Origin: Lawsonibacter celer
GTDB taxonomy: Bacteria > Bacillota > Clostridia > Oscillospirales > Oscillospiraceae
DNA length: 64,000 bases
Assembly (NCBI RefSeq): GCF_014281125.1
Contig: NZ_JACOEA010000002.1
Coordinates: 310,001 to 374,000, forward strand
Direction of reading: 5' to 3'
Part shown: one piece after another, positions 1 to 8,026 of the stretch
How the letters are laid out: every line of letters starts with the position of its first letter
Numbering within the stretch: the first letter of the stretch is position 1
The notes under the pieces: model-generated
What the model saw: the letters and a program-made list of their open reading frames with translations, nothing else
Database searches by the model: none
Told to the model about the DNA's origin: nothing
Translations under genes and position numbers: made by a program

Positions 1-372
1 CGGCAGCTGGTAAAGGCCATCCGGGAACGCTTCCCGCAAGCGGACGTCACCGCCGTGGGCACCAACAGCACCGCCACGGCGGAAATGCTCAAGGCAGGCC
101 CTACCCGCGCCGTCACCGGGGAGAACCCGGTCCTGGTGGCCTGCCGCACGGCGGACGTGATTCTGGGGCCCATCGGCATCGTGATTGCCGACGCCATGCT
201 GGGGGAGATCACCCCGGCCATGGCAGTGGCGGTGGGACAGGCCCGGGCGGAGCGGATTCTTATCCCCCTCAACCGCTGCGAGAACATCGTGGTAGGCGTG
301 GCTGAGCAGCCAGTGAGCGCGCTGCTCTCCGGCGCGCTTGAGGAGCTGGCCCGGCGGATGGAGACAGTCTAA
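1..372 (+). CDS. DUF3842 family protein (5' truncated by window)
   Basis: The reading frame is open from base 1 to the TAA at 370-372, so the gene starts upstream of the window and about the last 123 residues are present. The visible part matches my memory of DUF3842: a Rossmann-like fold fragment with VTAVGTNS, AGPTRAVTGEN, ILGPIGIVIADAMLGEITP and ILIPLNRC blocks. The family is common in Clostridia and has no established reaction. The usual N-terminal glycine-rich nucleotide-binding-like segment would lie outside the window. A strong hairpin terminator follows the stop codon directly. Confidence 0.75.
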   Translation, partial: RQLVKAIRERFPQADVTAVGTNSTATAEMLKAGPTRAVTGENPVLVACRTADVILGPIGIVIADAMLGEITPAMAVAVGQARAERILIPLNRCENIVVGVAEQPVSALLSGALEELARRMETV

Positions 373-376
373 AGCG

Positions 377-412
377 ACAAAGGACGGCGCGTTGTCATGC
401 GCCGTCCTTTGT
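377..412. terminator. Intrinsic terminator shared by convergent genes
   Basis: A perfect 14-bp stem (377-390 with 399-412) and 8-nt loop is followed on the plus strand by a T-rich run. It ends the DUF3842 gene. The stop codon of the convergent HD-domain gene (395-397) lies in the loop, so the last codons of that gene encode one arm. Confidence 0.85.
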
Positions 413-964
413 CTTTATTTTTTCCTCCGTATCCCGGAGGGCCAGGGCGCGCAGGTCTCTCAGAAACGGGAAGGGCGCGGCCTCCTCCAGGCCGTACGAC
501 CGCTGAAGATCGTACTCCAGCTCCAGCCAGCTGTCCAGCGGAGCCTCGTTGTGCTGAATGACCGCCTCCAGCTTGTCCAGTGCCCGGCAGGCCTTGGCCT
601 CCGGCGTGGACTGCGCCTCAAACTCCGCGATCAGTCCGGCCAGCTCGCCCCGCTGGGGCTCCGGCAGCCGGGCGAACAGCACGGCCGCGGCCTGCCGCTC
701 CTCCGCCTCGTCTTCCGCGGTCTTTTCAAAGGAGGGCACATCGCCGGTGACCGCCTCTCCCAGGTCGTGGACCAGGGCCATACGCAGCACCCGGTCCATG
801 TCCACGCCGGGCAGCTCCTCCCCCAGCAGCAGGGCCATCAGGCTCAGCCGCCAGGCGTGCCCGGCCACCGTCTCGTGCCGGCCGGTGGAGGTCCAGGAGT
901 GGCGGGTATTACACTTGAGTTTTTCCGCCGTGTGGAGAAACTGCAAAAATTCCGCGGGGCGCAT
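395..964 (-). CDS. HD-domain hydrolase (YfbR/HDDC2-like, probable 5'-nucleotidase type)
   Basis: This 189-aa protein has a metal-binding HD phosphohydrolase fold: HETVAGH at about residues 30-36, the HD pair at 66-67 (LVHDLGE), and a later Asp near 129 in RALDKLEAV. This spacing resembles the YfbR/HDDC2 family, whose characterised members remove phosphate from deoxynucleoside 5'-monophosphates. Substrate specificity cannot be read here. It is followed 15 bp upstream by a second, unrelated-looking HD gene on the same strand, so the two may be cotranscribed. The C-terminus (KIKTKDGA) is encoded by the shared terminator stem. Confidence 0.75.
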   Translation of the reverse strand: MRPAEFLQFLHTAEKLKCNTRHSWTSTGRHETVAGHAWRLSLMALLLGEELPGVDMDRVLRMALVHDLGEAVTGDVPSFEKTAEDEAEERQAAAVLFARLPEPQRGELAGLIAEFEAQSTPEAKACRALDKLEAVIQHNEAPLDSWLELEYDLQRSYGLEEAAPFPFLRDLRALALRDTEEKIKTKDGA

Positions 965-979
965 GGCGCGGCTCCTTTC

Positions 980-1510
980 TCAGCTGGCTCTGGCCCGGGT
1001 GCGCAGCGGCTTTGCCAGCACAAAAATATGGCTCTGCTCCGCCGGGGTCAGCAGGGGGATCAGTCGCAGCAGCTCAGCCACAGCACAGAACTTGTCCACC
1101 GTGCTCACCACCGCCGCCTCCAGGCTGTGGTACACATGTGTGATGGTCAGGGGAAACATGTGGGAGGCGATAATGTCCGCCTCCTTTTTCGTGAGAAAAA
1201 AACGCCGGCGGGCGTTGCACAGGGCCACCGCCGGGTGGCGCAACGTGTGGAAAAAATCCGGATGGGCGGACTTGTCCCGCCAGTTGTATAAATACAGGTC
1301 GTGCAGCAGGCCGCCCCGGGCCGCCGCCCGGGCATCCAGTCCCAGCATGGCGCACAGCCGGAAGCTGACATAGCTGACCAGCACGCTGTGGTGGTAACAG
1401 CTCACCCCAGCCGCGTGCTGGGGCAGCAGGCGCATGGACTGGACGGCAGGATCGTCCAGAATATCCCAGACGCAGGACTGGTAGGCATCCTTATATTTGA
1501 AATTCCACAT
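980..1510 (-). CDS. HD superfamily phosphohydrolase
   Basis: The 176-aa protein shows HH at residues 40-41, HD at 70-71 (LLHDLYLYNW), a His at 117 (IIASHMF) and an Asp at 139 (TVDKFCA), the usual metal ligands of HD hydrolases. The frame is open to 1753, but the ATG at 1508-1510 is chosen: AAGGAG lies 7 bases upstream and the upstream codons overlap miaA on the same strand. Related short HD proteins are widespread in Clostridia with no assigned substrate. It sits upstream of the first HD gene in the same direction. Confidence 0.75.
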   Translation of the reverse strand: MWNFKYKDAYQSCVWDILDDPAVQSMRLLPQHAAGVSCYHHSVLVSYVSFRLCAMLGLDARAAARGGLLHDLYLYNWRDKSAHPDFFHTLRHPAVALCNARRRFFLTKKEADIIASHMFPLTITHVYHSLEAAVVSTVDKFCAVAELLRLIPLLTPAEQSHIFVLAKPLRTRARAS

Positions 1511-1613
1511 GAAATCGCTCCTTACCGTTTTGTTCCGGTATCCAGTATACCGGAACATTCCGTTGGACTCCATGGAGCTTTCATTAGGATTTCGTAAAGA
1601 TTTTCTGAAGATT

Positions 1614-2519
1614 TCAGCCCTGCTCCGGCCCAAGAAACTGCGTGACCGCCGCCGCAGCCTGGGCCAGCGGGTCCCCGGCCGTATCCAGCCAGAGCACATC
1701 CCGGTCTTTTTTAAACCACACCATCTGGCGCTTGGCAAAGCGCTTGATGGCACGGCCCAGCTCGTCCTTCAGCTGGTCCATGCTCCCCAGTTTTCCGGTC
1801 AGATACCATAGAATATAGCGGTACTCCAGCCCCAGGCGCTCCAGGAAGTCGTCGCTGGCCCCGCTCTCCCGCAGGCGGGCCACCTCCTGGATCATGCCGT
1901 CCTCAATGCGCCTATCCAGCCGCTCGTCAATGCGGCGGCACAGCTCTTCCCGGGGATAGGTCATGCCCAGCAGCAGACAGTCGTACCGGGGCCGGGGCGG
2001 GACCTCCGACGCGCCCGCCTCCAGCTTTTCCAGGGCGCGCAGTAGCCGGTGGCGGTTGTTTTCCTCCCCGCCGGTCAGCTCTCCCCCGGTCTTTTCCCGC
2101 CAGAGGGCATACAGCGCCGCCGTGTCCAGCCCCTCCAGCCGGGCGCGCAGCACTGGGTCGGGCCGGGCGTTGGAAAAGACAAAGCCCTCGGTCACTGCGC
2201 GCACATACAGCCCGGTACCCCCCACCAGGAACGGGTTCCTCCCCCGGGCAAGGATGTCGTCAATGGCGGCGTAGGCGGCCTTCTGGAAGTCAGCCACGGA
2301 GTAGATGTCGTTGGGCTGAGCCACGTCCAGCAGGTGGTGGGGAATCCCCATCATCTCCTCCTCGGTCACCTTTCCGGTGCCCAGGTCCAGGCCCTGGTAC
2401 ACCTGCCGGGAGTCGGCGGAGACAACCTCCCCATTAAAGCGGCGCGCCAGCTCCACCCCCAGCCCGCTCTTGCCGCAGGCGGTGGTGCCCAGCACCACGA
2501 TCAGCTTGGGCCTTGCCAA
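1614..2519 (-). CDS. miaA: tRNA dimethylallyltransferase MiaA
   Basis: MiaA transfers a dimethylallyl group from DMAPP to N6 of A37 in tRNAs that read UNN codons. The 301-aa product has the N-terminal P-loop GTTACGKS (residues 11-18; the family usually has GPTASGKS), SADSRQVYQGLDLGTGK, and the insertion domain and C-terminal helical region with RQMVWFKKD. Length is typical. The start is TTG at 2517-2519, preceded by AAAGGAGG at good spacing, and no in-frame ATG gives a complete P-loop. The gene points away from the thiamine operon. Confidence 0.93.
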   Translation of the reverse strand: MARPKLIVVLGTTACGKSGLGVELARRFNGEVVSADSRQVYQGLDLGTGKVTEEEMMGIPHHLLDVAQPNDIYSVADFQKAAYAAIDDILARGRNPFLVGGTGLYVRAVTEGFVFSNARPDPVLRARLEGLDTAALYALWREKTGGELTGGEENNRHRLLRALEKLEAGASEVPPRPRYDCLLLGMTYPREELCRRIDERLDRRIEDGMIQEVARLRESGASDDFLERLGLEYRYILWYLTGKLGSMDQLKDELGRAIKRFAKRQMVWFKKDRDVLWLDTAGDPLAQAAAAVTQFLGPEQG

Positions 2520-2615
2520 GTCCTACGCCTCCTTTCCATCCATTGTCGTTTCAGTTTAGCACAAAATCCGCCCATGGGCAAGCGGCTGGCCACCCCGGAA
2601 AAACTAAAAAAGGGA

Positions 2616-2644
2616 TTGCCTTTTATGGAGAACTGTGCTAAAGT
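2616..2644 (+). promoter_or_regulatory. Sigma-A-type promoter of the thiamine operon
   Basis: TTGCCT (2616-2621) and TAAAGT (2639-2644) are separated by 17 bp. They lie about 40 bp upstream of the TPP aptamer, which places the likely transcription start near 2651. Confidence 0.6.
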
Positions 2645-2681
2645 GAGGTCAGCCTGAACGCAGGCACACAATTGAATTACC

Positions 2682-2769
2682 GTGACAGGGGGGCCGCTTG
2701 GCGGCTGAGATTGGGGCTTACGCCCCTGACCCTTTGAACCTGTTGGATCATGCCAGTGTAGGGAGTCAC
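2682..2769 (+). promoter_or_regulatory. TPP riboswitch (THI-box) aptamer
   Basis: The conserved THI-box elements are present in order: the GGGG-rich P2 side, GGCTGAGA, the P3 stem, ACCCTTTGAACCTG, GGATCATGCCAGTGTAGGGA, and a closing P1 helix GTGAC (2682-2686) with GTCAC (2765-2769). Thiamine pyrophosphate binding is expected to switch off the downstream operon through the terminator at 2789-2826. Confidence 0.97.
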
Positions 2770-2788
2770 CGAACGAACCAAGGAAGCA

Positions 2789-2826
2789 GCCGTCCGGTAC
2801 CCTGATCGGGTACCGGACGGCTTTTT
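2789..2826 (+). terminator. Riboswitch-controlled terminator
   Basis: A perfect 14-bp stem (2789-2802 with 2808-2821) and 5-nt loop is followed by TTTTT. It lies between the TPP aptamer and thiD, the position of the expression platform in transcriptionally acting THI elements. Confidence 0.9.
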
Positions 2827-2867
2827 GGTAAAGGACGGCAGGCGCACGGGAAAAAGGAGGAAACCAG

Positions 2868-3665
2868 TTGAAAAAGGTATTGACCATCGCGGGCTCAGAC
2901 TGCAGCGGCGGCGCGGGCATCCAGGCGGATTTAAAGACCATGACCGCCCACGGTGTCTACGGTATGAGCGCCATCACCGCCCTGACGGCCCAGAACACCA
3001 CCGGTGTGTCCGGCGTGCTGGAGGCCCCGCCGGACTTTGTGGCCGAGCAGCTGGACCGCATCTTTGAGGACATCCGGCCGGACGCGGTCAAGATCGGCAT
3101 GGTATCCAACGTGGACATCATCCGCGCCATCGCCGCCAAGCTGCGCCGGTGCGGGGCGGAGCATATCGTGGTAGACCCAGTGATGGTGGCCACCAGCGGC
3201 AGCCGCCTGATGCAGGACAGCGCGGCAGAGGCCCTGGCCTGCGAGCTCTTCCCTCTGGCGGAGGTCATCACCCCCAACCTGTCCGAGGCATCCGCCCTGT
3301 GCGGCTTTGCGGTGGACACGCCGGAGGAGATGGAGCGGGCCGCCGCGGCCATCGGCACCCGCCTGCCGGGCGGCGTGCTGATCAAGGGCGGGCACCTGGA
3401 GGGGTGCGCCGACGACCTGCTCTGGCGGGGCGGCGTATGCCGATGGTACCATGCGGAGCGGGTCGACAACCCCAACAACCACGGCTCCGGCTGCACCCTG
3501 TCCTCCGCCATCGCCTGCAATCTGGCCCTGGGCCGCACCCTGGAGGAGGCGGTGGCCGGCGCCAAGGCCTATATCACCCGCTGCATGGAGGCCTGGCTGG
3601 ATCTGGGCCGGGGCAGCGGCCCCCTCAACCACTGCTTTGCCATCCCGGAAGGGGGGAACTGGTAA
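2868..3665 (+). CDS. thiD: Hydroxymethylpyrimidine/phosphomethylpyrimidine kinase ThiD
   Basis: ThiD phosphorylates HMP and then HMP-P to give HMP-PP for thiamine phosphate synthesis. The 265-aa ribokinase-fold protein has the N-terminal substrate block TIAGSDCSGGAGIQAD, the VDPVMVATSG segment, the VITPNLSEA motif and the NNHGSGCTLSSA active-site loop near the C-terminus. Translation starts at TTG 2868, with AAGGAGG a few bases upstream; an ATG is absent at the family N-terminus. It is the first gene of a tightly packed ten-gene operon below the TPP riboswitch. Confidence 0.95.
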   Translation: MKKVLTIAGSDCSGGAGIQADLKTMTAHGVYGMSAITALTAQNTTGVSGVLEAPPDFVAEQLDRIFEDIRPDAVKIGMVSNVDIIRAIAAKLRRCGAEHIVVDPVMVATSGSRLMQDSAAEALACELFPLAEVITPNLSEASALCGFAVDTPEEMERAAAAIGTRLPGGVLIKGGHLEGCADDLLWRGGVCRWYHAERVDNPNNHGSGCTLSSAIACNLALGRTLEEAVAGAKAYITRCMEAWLDLGRGSGPLNHCFAIPEGGNW

Positions 3666-3666
3666 G

Positions 3667-3981
3667 ATGAACGCCAGCGTTGCCATCCAGATCCTGCCCA
3701 ATGTCACCGCCCGGGAGGAGAAGCGCGTCGCCGTGGACGCGGTGATCGCCTACATCCGCTCCAGCGGCGTGCGCTATGAGGTGGGCCCCTTCGAAACCGT
3801 GATGGAGGGGGACTACGACCAGCTCATGGACATTGTAAAAAACTGTGTCCAGGTGTGCGTCCGAGCGGGCGCGCCCAGCGTCATGGGCTATGTAAAGATC
3901 AGCTACGACCCCAACGGGGCCTGGAGCATGGAGGACAAGGTGGGAAAATACCGTCTTGCGGAACAGGAGGAATTTGTATGA
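3667..3981 (+). CDS. Thiamine/HMP-binding YkoF-like (MTH1187 family) protein
   Basis: A 104-aa protein of the MTH1187/YkoF fold: NASVAIQILPN at the N-terminus, IAYIRSSGVRYEVGPFETVMEG in the middle, then VMGYVKISYDPNG. Bacillus YkoF binds thiamine or HMP in the cytoplasm and is coregulated with transport genes. This copy contains a single repeat rather than the tandem pair of YkoF. It begins 1 base after thiD and overlaps thiW by ATGA (3978-3981), so translation is probably coupled. Confidence 0.8.
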   Translation: MNASVAIQILPNVTAREEKRVAVDAVIAYIRSSGVRYEVGPFETVMEGDYDQLMDIVKNCVQVCVRAGAPSVMGYVKISYDPNGAWSMEDKVGKYRLAEQEEFV

Positions 3982-4511
3982 AACAAGAACATACCGCCGC
4001 CGCAGTCCATACGCGGCTCAACGTGCGCAAGCTGGTGCTCACCGCCATGTTCGCCTGTCTAGGCTTTGTGCTGAGTACCTTTGTCTACTTTCCGTCCATG
4101 GCCCCCTTCCAGCACTTTATCAACGTGCTGGCCGCCGTATTTGTGGGGCCGTGGTACGGCTTTGCCGCAGCCCTGCTCACCGGCCTGATGCGTATGGCCA
4201 CAGGCCGAACCATCCAGGCGGTGGTGGGGGCCGTGTTTGGCGCCTTTCTCTCCGGCCTGCTCTACCGCAAGACCAACAAGCGCCTGTGGGGCGCCGTGGT
4301 GGGCGAGGTCATCGGCACCGGCTTCATCAGCGCCATGGCGGCCTACCCCCTGATGCGGCTGTTTTACGGCCTGCCCCAGCACTCCCCCTTCTACTACATC
4401 CCCTTCTACGCGCCCTCCTCCATTCTGGGGGCCCTGCTGGCGGTGGGCGTGCTCTACGTGCTCAAGCGCTCCGGCGTGCTGGATCGGATGCAGAGCGGCC
4501 TGGACCGCTGA
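3978..4511 (+). CDS. thiW: Energy-coupling factor transporter S component ThiW
   Basis: This 177-aa membrane protein has about five or six hydrophobic segments and matches ThiW: KLVLTAMFACLGFVLS, FINVLAAVFVGPWYGF and a conserved ATGRTIQAV loop. ThiW is the predicted thiazole (HET) specificity component of ECF-type importers and would use the shared EcfAA'T module encoded elsewhere. Placement between thiD and thiM fits thiazole salvage. The start ATG overlaps the preceding stop by four bases and has GGAGG upstream. Confidence 0.9.
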   Translation: MKQEHTAAAVHTRLNVRKLVLTAMFACLGFVLSTFVYFPSMAPFQHFINVLAAVFVGPWYGFAAALLTGLMRMATGRTIQAVVGAVFGAFLSGLLYRKTNKRLWGAVVGEVIGTGFISAMAAYPLMRLFYGLPQHSPFYYIPFYAPSSILGALLAVGVLYVLKRSGVLDRMQSGLDR

Positions 4512-4521
4512 GGGAGTGCCC

Positions 4522-5340
4522 ATGCTGGGAACCTGTCTGAACGCGGTGCGCCGGCGCGCCCCCCTGGTGCACACCATCACGAATTTTGTCACAGTGAACG
4601 ACTGCGCCAACATCATCCTGGCCGCCGGGGGCTCCCCCACCATGGCCCACGACCTGCGGGAGGTGGAGGAGATCACCGGCGCGGCGGCCGCCCTGGTGTG
4701 CAACATGGGGGCTGTGGCGGATGTGGACGCCATGCTCCTGGCCGGAAAGCGGGCCAATGCCTTGGGCGTCCCCGCGGTGCTGGACCCGGTGGCCGCCGGG
4801 GCCTCCGCCCTGCGGCGGCGGGAGAGCGCCCGCCTGCTGGAGGGGGTGCGCTTTTCGGTCATCCGGGGCAACGCCTCGGAGATCCGCGCCCTGGCCCTGG
4901 GGGTGGGCGCGGGCTGCGGGGTAGACGCGGCGGCCGGCGACCTGGTCACCGAAGCCGGGCTGGACGAGGCTGCAGACCTGGCCAGGGGCCTGGCCCGCAG
5001 CACCGGGGCGGCGGTGGTGGTCTCCGGTCCCCTGGACCTGGTGACCGACGGGGCACGGACCTTTGTGGTGCGAAACGGCTGTCCGGAGATGTCCCGCATT
5101 ACGGGCAGCGGCTGTATGCTCACCGCCCTTATCGGGGCCTTCTGCGGCGGGAGCCCGGCCCAGCCCCTGGAGGCAGCGCTGGCCGCAACGGCAGCCATGG
5201 GCGTGTGCGGGGAGCGGGCGGACGAGCGGCGGATGGCCAACGGTACCGGGAACGCCACCTTCCGCAACGATCTGATTGACGCGGTGAGCCTGCTCACGGC
5301 GGAGGAACTGGAAAGAGAGGCGCGCTATGACGAGCTTTGA
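4522..5340 (+). CDS. thiM: Hydroxyethylthiazole kinase ThiM
   Basis: ThiM phosphorylates hydroxyethylthiazole using ATP. The 272-aa protein contains LVHTITNFVTVNDCANIILA, the VLDPVAAG and IRGNASEI segments and the catalytic RITGSGCMLTA loop. I choose ATG 4522 over the in-frame GTG 4516 because the GAGGGAG ribosome site lies just upstream of it; the difference is two residues. It overlaps thiE by 14 bases. Together with ThiW it forms the thiazole branch of salvage. Confidence 0.94.
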   Translation: MLGTCLNAVRRRAPLVHTITNFVTVNDCANIILAAGGSPTMAHDLREVEEITGAAAALVCNMGAVADVDAMLLAGKRANALGVPAVLDPVAAGASALRRRESARLLEGVRFSVIRGNASEIRALALGVGAGCGVDAAAGDLVTEAGLDEAADLARGLARSTGAAVVVSGPLDLVTDGARTFVVRNGCPEMSRITGSGCMLTALIGAFCGGSPAQPLEAALAATAAMGVCGERADERRMANGTGNATFRNDLIDAVSLLTAEELEREARYDEL

Positions 5341-5974
5341 TGTAAAAAAGGCCCTGCTGCTCTACGCGGTCACCGACCGCGCCTGGCTGGGGGAGCGCAC
5401 CCTGGCGGCGGTATGCGAGGATGTGCTGAAAAACGGGGCCACCTTCCTGCAGCTGCGGGAAAAGGAGCTCCACGGGGAGGCTCTGCTGGCCGAGGCCAGG
5501 GAATTGAAGGCCCTGGCCGGGCGGTACGGCGTGCCCTTCGTGGTGGACGACGACGTGGAGGCCGCCCTGGCCTGCGGAGCCGATGGCGTCCACGTGGGCC
5601 AGTCGGACATCAGGGGCCGGGACATCCGCGCCCTGATCGGCCCGGACAAGATTCTGGGCATCTCGGCCAACACCGTGGAAAAGGCCGTGGCCGCCCAGGC
5701 CGCCGGAGCCGACTACATCGGCGTGGGCGCGGTGTTCGGCACCTCCACCAAGAAGGACGCCCAAAACATCACGGTGCCCCAGCTGCGGGCCATCTGCGAT
5801 GCGGTGGATATACCGGTGGTGGCCATTGGCGGCATCCGCGCGGACAACCTGCCCCGGCTGGCGGGCAGCGGAATCGACGGGGTGGCGGTTGTGTCCGCCC
5901 TCTTTGCCCAGAGCGATCCCGGCGCTGCCGCGGCCTGGCTGCGGCGCTTAACACAGGAGGTTCTTTATGGATAA
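5327..5974 (+). CDS. thiE: Thiamine phosphate synthase ThiE
   Basis: ThiE joins HMP-PP and thiazole phosphate to make thiamine phosphate. The 215-aa TIM-barrel protein shows LYAVTDRAWL, FLQLREKELHG, DGVHVGQSD, ILGISANT, the phosphate-binding GVGAVFGTSTKKDA and VVAIGGI. Length is normal for the family. It overlaps thiM at its start and the HAD phosphatase gene at its end (8 bases), as expected of a translationally coupled operon. Confidence 0.95.
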   Translation: MTSFDVKKALLLYAVTDRAWLGERTLAAVCEDVLKNGATFLQLREKELHGEALLAEARELKALAGRYGVPFVVDDDVEAALACGADGVHVGQSDIRGRDIRALIGPDKILGISANTVEKAVAAQAAGADYIGVGAVFGTSTKKDAQNITVPQLRAICDAVDIPVVAIGGIRADNLPRLAGSGIDGVAVVSALFAQSDPGAAAAWLRRLTQEVLYG

Positions 5975-6608
5975 GAAGTACTGCATTTTCGACATGGACG
6001 GCACCCTCACCGACTCTATGGACTACTGGAACAACCTGGGGGCGGATTATCTGCGCACCCACGGGGTCCAGCCGCCGGAGGAGGAGCTCTTCCAGCGGAT
6101 GAAGGGGGCCACCCTGGCGGAGAGTGCCCTTTACTTTATGGAGCACTTCGGCGTCCCCGGCCCGGCGGAGCGCATTGTAGACGAGTTTAACCAGATTATG
6201 GCAGACCACTATCGCAATGACATTCCCCTTAAGCCGGGTGTGGCGGAGTACCTGCGCGCCCTGCGAGCCGTGGGAGTGCGGCTGGCCGTGGCCTCCGCCA
6301 CCTCCCTGCATCTGGTGCGCGCCTGCTTGGGCCGCCTGGGTATCGAGGAGCTCTTTGACGCCTTCTCCAGCTGTGAGAGCATCGGCAAAAGCAAGGAATT
6401 CCCCGATGTGTACCTCCAGGCCGCGAAACAGCTGGGGGCCGCCCCGACCCAGTGTGCCGTGTTTGAGGACGCCCTCTTTGCCGCCCAAACCGCCAAAGCC
6501 GCCGGCTTCTACACGGTGGGCGTGTATGAAAAGGCCTATGCAGCTCAGTGGGCGGAGCTGACCACTCTGTGCGATGAGACGGTTGAGGACTGGAGTCAGA
6601 GCCTATGA
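5967..6608 (+). CDS. HAD-IA family phosphatase, thiamine-operon associated
   Basis: A 213-aa haloacid dehalogenase-type hydrolase with motif I FDMDGTLTDS (Asp9 and Asp11), motif II Ser in VASATSLH, motif III Lys in GKSKEFP and motif IV VFEDALFAAQTAKAAG. It overlaps thiE and tenA, so it belongs to the thiamine operon. By position it could dephosphorylate a precursor phosphate such as HMP-P or thiamine phosphate for salvage or housekeeping. The substrate is inference only; HAD members of this type are often promiscuous. Confidence 0.85.
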   Translation: MDKKYCIFDMDGTLTDSMDYWNNLGADYLRTHGVQPPEEELFQRMKGATLAESALYFMEHFGVPGPAERIVDEFNQIMADHYRNDIPLKPGVAEYLRALRAVGVRLAVASATSLHLVRACLGRLGIEELFDAFSSCESIGKSKEFPDVYLQAAKQLGAAPTQCAVFEDALFAAQTAKAAGFYTVGVYEKAYAAQWAELTTLCDETVEDWSQSL

Positions 6609-7267
6609 AGCTGACCGCACGCCTGTATGAGGCGGCCCGCCCGGTGTGGGCGGGCTACCACACCCACCCCTTTGTCACAGGTCTGGGGGACGGCTCCCTG
6701 CCGGTGGAGAAGTTTCGCTTTTTCCTGCTCCAGGACTACCTGTACTTGTGGGAGTACGCCCAGGTATTCGCCTTGGGGGTGGTGAAGGCGAACACGCCGG
6801 AGCTGATGCGCTTCTTTGCGGACAATGTGACCCAGATCCTGGACGGGGAGATGGATATCCACCGCGCCTACATGGCACGGTTGGGTATTACCGAGGCCCA
6901 GGTGGCTGCGGCGCGGCCCGCCCTGCCCAACCGCTCCTACACCAGCTATATGCTTGCCGCCGCCCACGCCGGCGGCCCTCTGGAGATCCTGGCTGCCATC
7001 CTGGCCTGCTCCTGGAGCTACGCGGAAATCGCCGGGCAGCTTCTGGCACAGAACCCCGCTGCCATCGACCACCCCCTGTACGGGGAGTGGGTGGCCGGCT
7101 ACACCTCGGAGGACTATGTGCGCACCAACGCAGCCCTGATGGACCGGCTGGACGCGCTGACCGAGGGCTGTCCGCCGGAGCAGGCCGCCCGGCTGGAGGA
7201 TATCTTTGTGGCGTGCAGCCGGTATGAGGCGCTCTTCTGGGATATGGCCTGGGCCGGGGAGGAATGA
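6605..7267 (+). CDS. tenA: Aminopyrimidine aminohydrolase / thiaminase II TenA
   Basis: TenA converts aminomethyl-HMP (a thiamine breakdown product) into HMP. The 220-aa all-helical protein retains the key residues: Asp44 (LLQDYLYLW), Cys135 (AILACSWSYAEI), Tyr163-equivalent in the WVAGYTSEDY segment, and Glu208 (SRYEALFWDMAW). The gene overlaps the HAD gene by ATGA and is followed 3 bases later by thiZ. With ThiXYZ it forms the pyrimidine salvage branch that feeds ThiD. Confidence 0.94.
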   Translation: MKLTARLYEAARPVWAGYHTHPFVTGLGDGSLPVEKFRFFLLQDYLYLWEYAQVFALGVVKANTPELMRFFADNVTQILDGEMDIHRAYMARLGITEAQVAAARPALPNRSYTSYMLAAAHAGGPLEILAAILACSWSYAEIAGQLLAQNPAAIDHPLYGEWVAGYTSEDYVRTNAALMDRLDALTEGCPPEQAARLEDIFVACSRYEALFWDMAWAGEE

Positions 7268-7270
7268 GCG

Positions 7271-8026
7271 GTGCTGCGCTTTGAACACGTGTCCTACCGC
7301 TATCCCTCGGAGGACTTTGACATCATCGACGATCTGAGCTTTTCCGTGGAGCCCGGCTCCTTCCACTGCATCGTTGGGGTGAGCGGCTGCGGCAAGAGCA
7401 CCATTTTCCGCCTGACCAATGGCCTGCTCCAGCCCAAGGCGGGAGAAATCACCGTGGGCGGAACGCCCATCGGCCAACTGAAGCAGTACTGCGGCTACAT
7501 GCCCCAGAGGGACCTGCTCTTCCCCTGGCGCACGGTGGGACAGAACCTGGCCCTGCCCCTGGAGCTGCGGGGCGGCCTGAGCCGAGCCCAGGTGCGGGAG
7601 CAGGTGGAGGCCGCCCTGTCCGACGTGGGCCTGGCCGGATGCGGGGACAAGCGGCCGGAGGAGCTCTCCGGCGGCATGCGCCAGCGGGCAGCCTTTGCCC
7701 GCACCCTTCTCACCGGCAGCGACCTACTGCTGCTGGACGAGCCCTTCTCCGCTCTGGACTTCCTCACCCGCATCGCCATGCAGGAGTGGCTGCTTGCCCA
7801 GTGGCAACGGCATAAAAAGACCATTTTGTTTATCACCCATGACGTGGAGGAGGCCGTGTTTCTCTCCGACCGGGTGCTGGTAGTGGAGTCCACCCCCATC
7901 CACACCCTTACCCCCGTGGAGGTGCCCGCCGCCTATCCCCGCAGCCGGGAATGCCTGGCCCGCCCGGAGCTGGCGGAGCTGAAGGAACAGCTGATCGCCA
8001 TTCTGAGAAAGCAGGTGACGCCGTGA
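7271..8026 (+). CDS. thiZ: ABC transporter ATPase for thiamine pyrimidine precursor (ThiZ)
   Basis: A 251-aa ABC ATPase of the nitrate/taurine-like subfamily, with Walker A GVSGCGKST (residues 36-44), Q-loop YMPQRDLLFPW, signature LSGGMRQRAAFAR, Walker B LLLLDEPFSALD and switch His in ITHDVEEA. The GTG start at 7271 follows tenA by 3 bases. It overlaps the permease gene by GTGA. The transporter is predicted to import HMP-type pyrimidines such as formylaminopyrimidine; this is inferred from operon position and the THI5-like binding protein. Confidence 0.88.
   Translation: MLRFEHVSYRYPSEDFDIIDDLSFSVEPGSFHCIVGVSGCGKSTIFRLTNGLLQPKAGEITVGGTPIGQLKQYCGYMPQRDLLFPWRTVGQNLALPLELRGGLSRAQVREQVEAALSDVGLAGCGDKRPEELSGGMRQRAAFARTLLTGSDLLLLDEPFSALDFLTRIAMQEWLLAQWQRHKKTILFITHDVEEAVFLSDRVLVVESTPIHTLTPVEVPAAYPRSRECLARPELAELKEQLIAILRKQVTP

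Noticed and set aside
4059..5297. A 412-codon minus-strand frame across thiW-thiM
   Set aside because: Antisense shadow of recognised thiamine genes with low-complexity composition.
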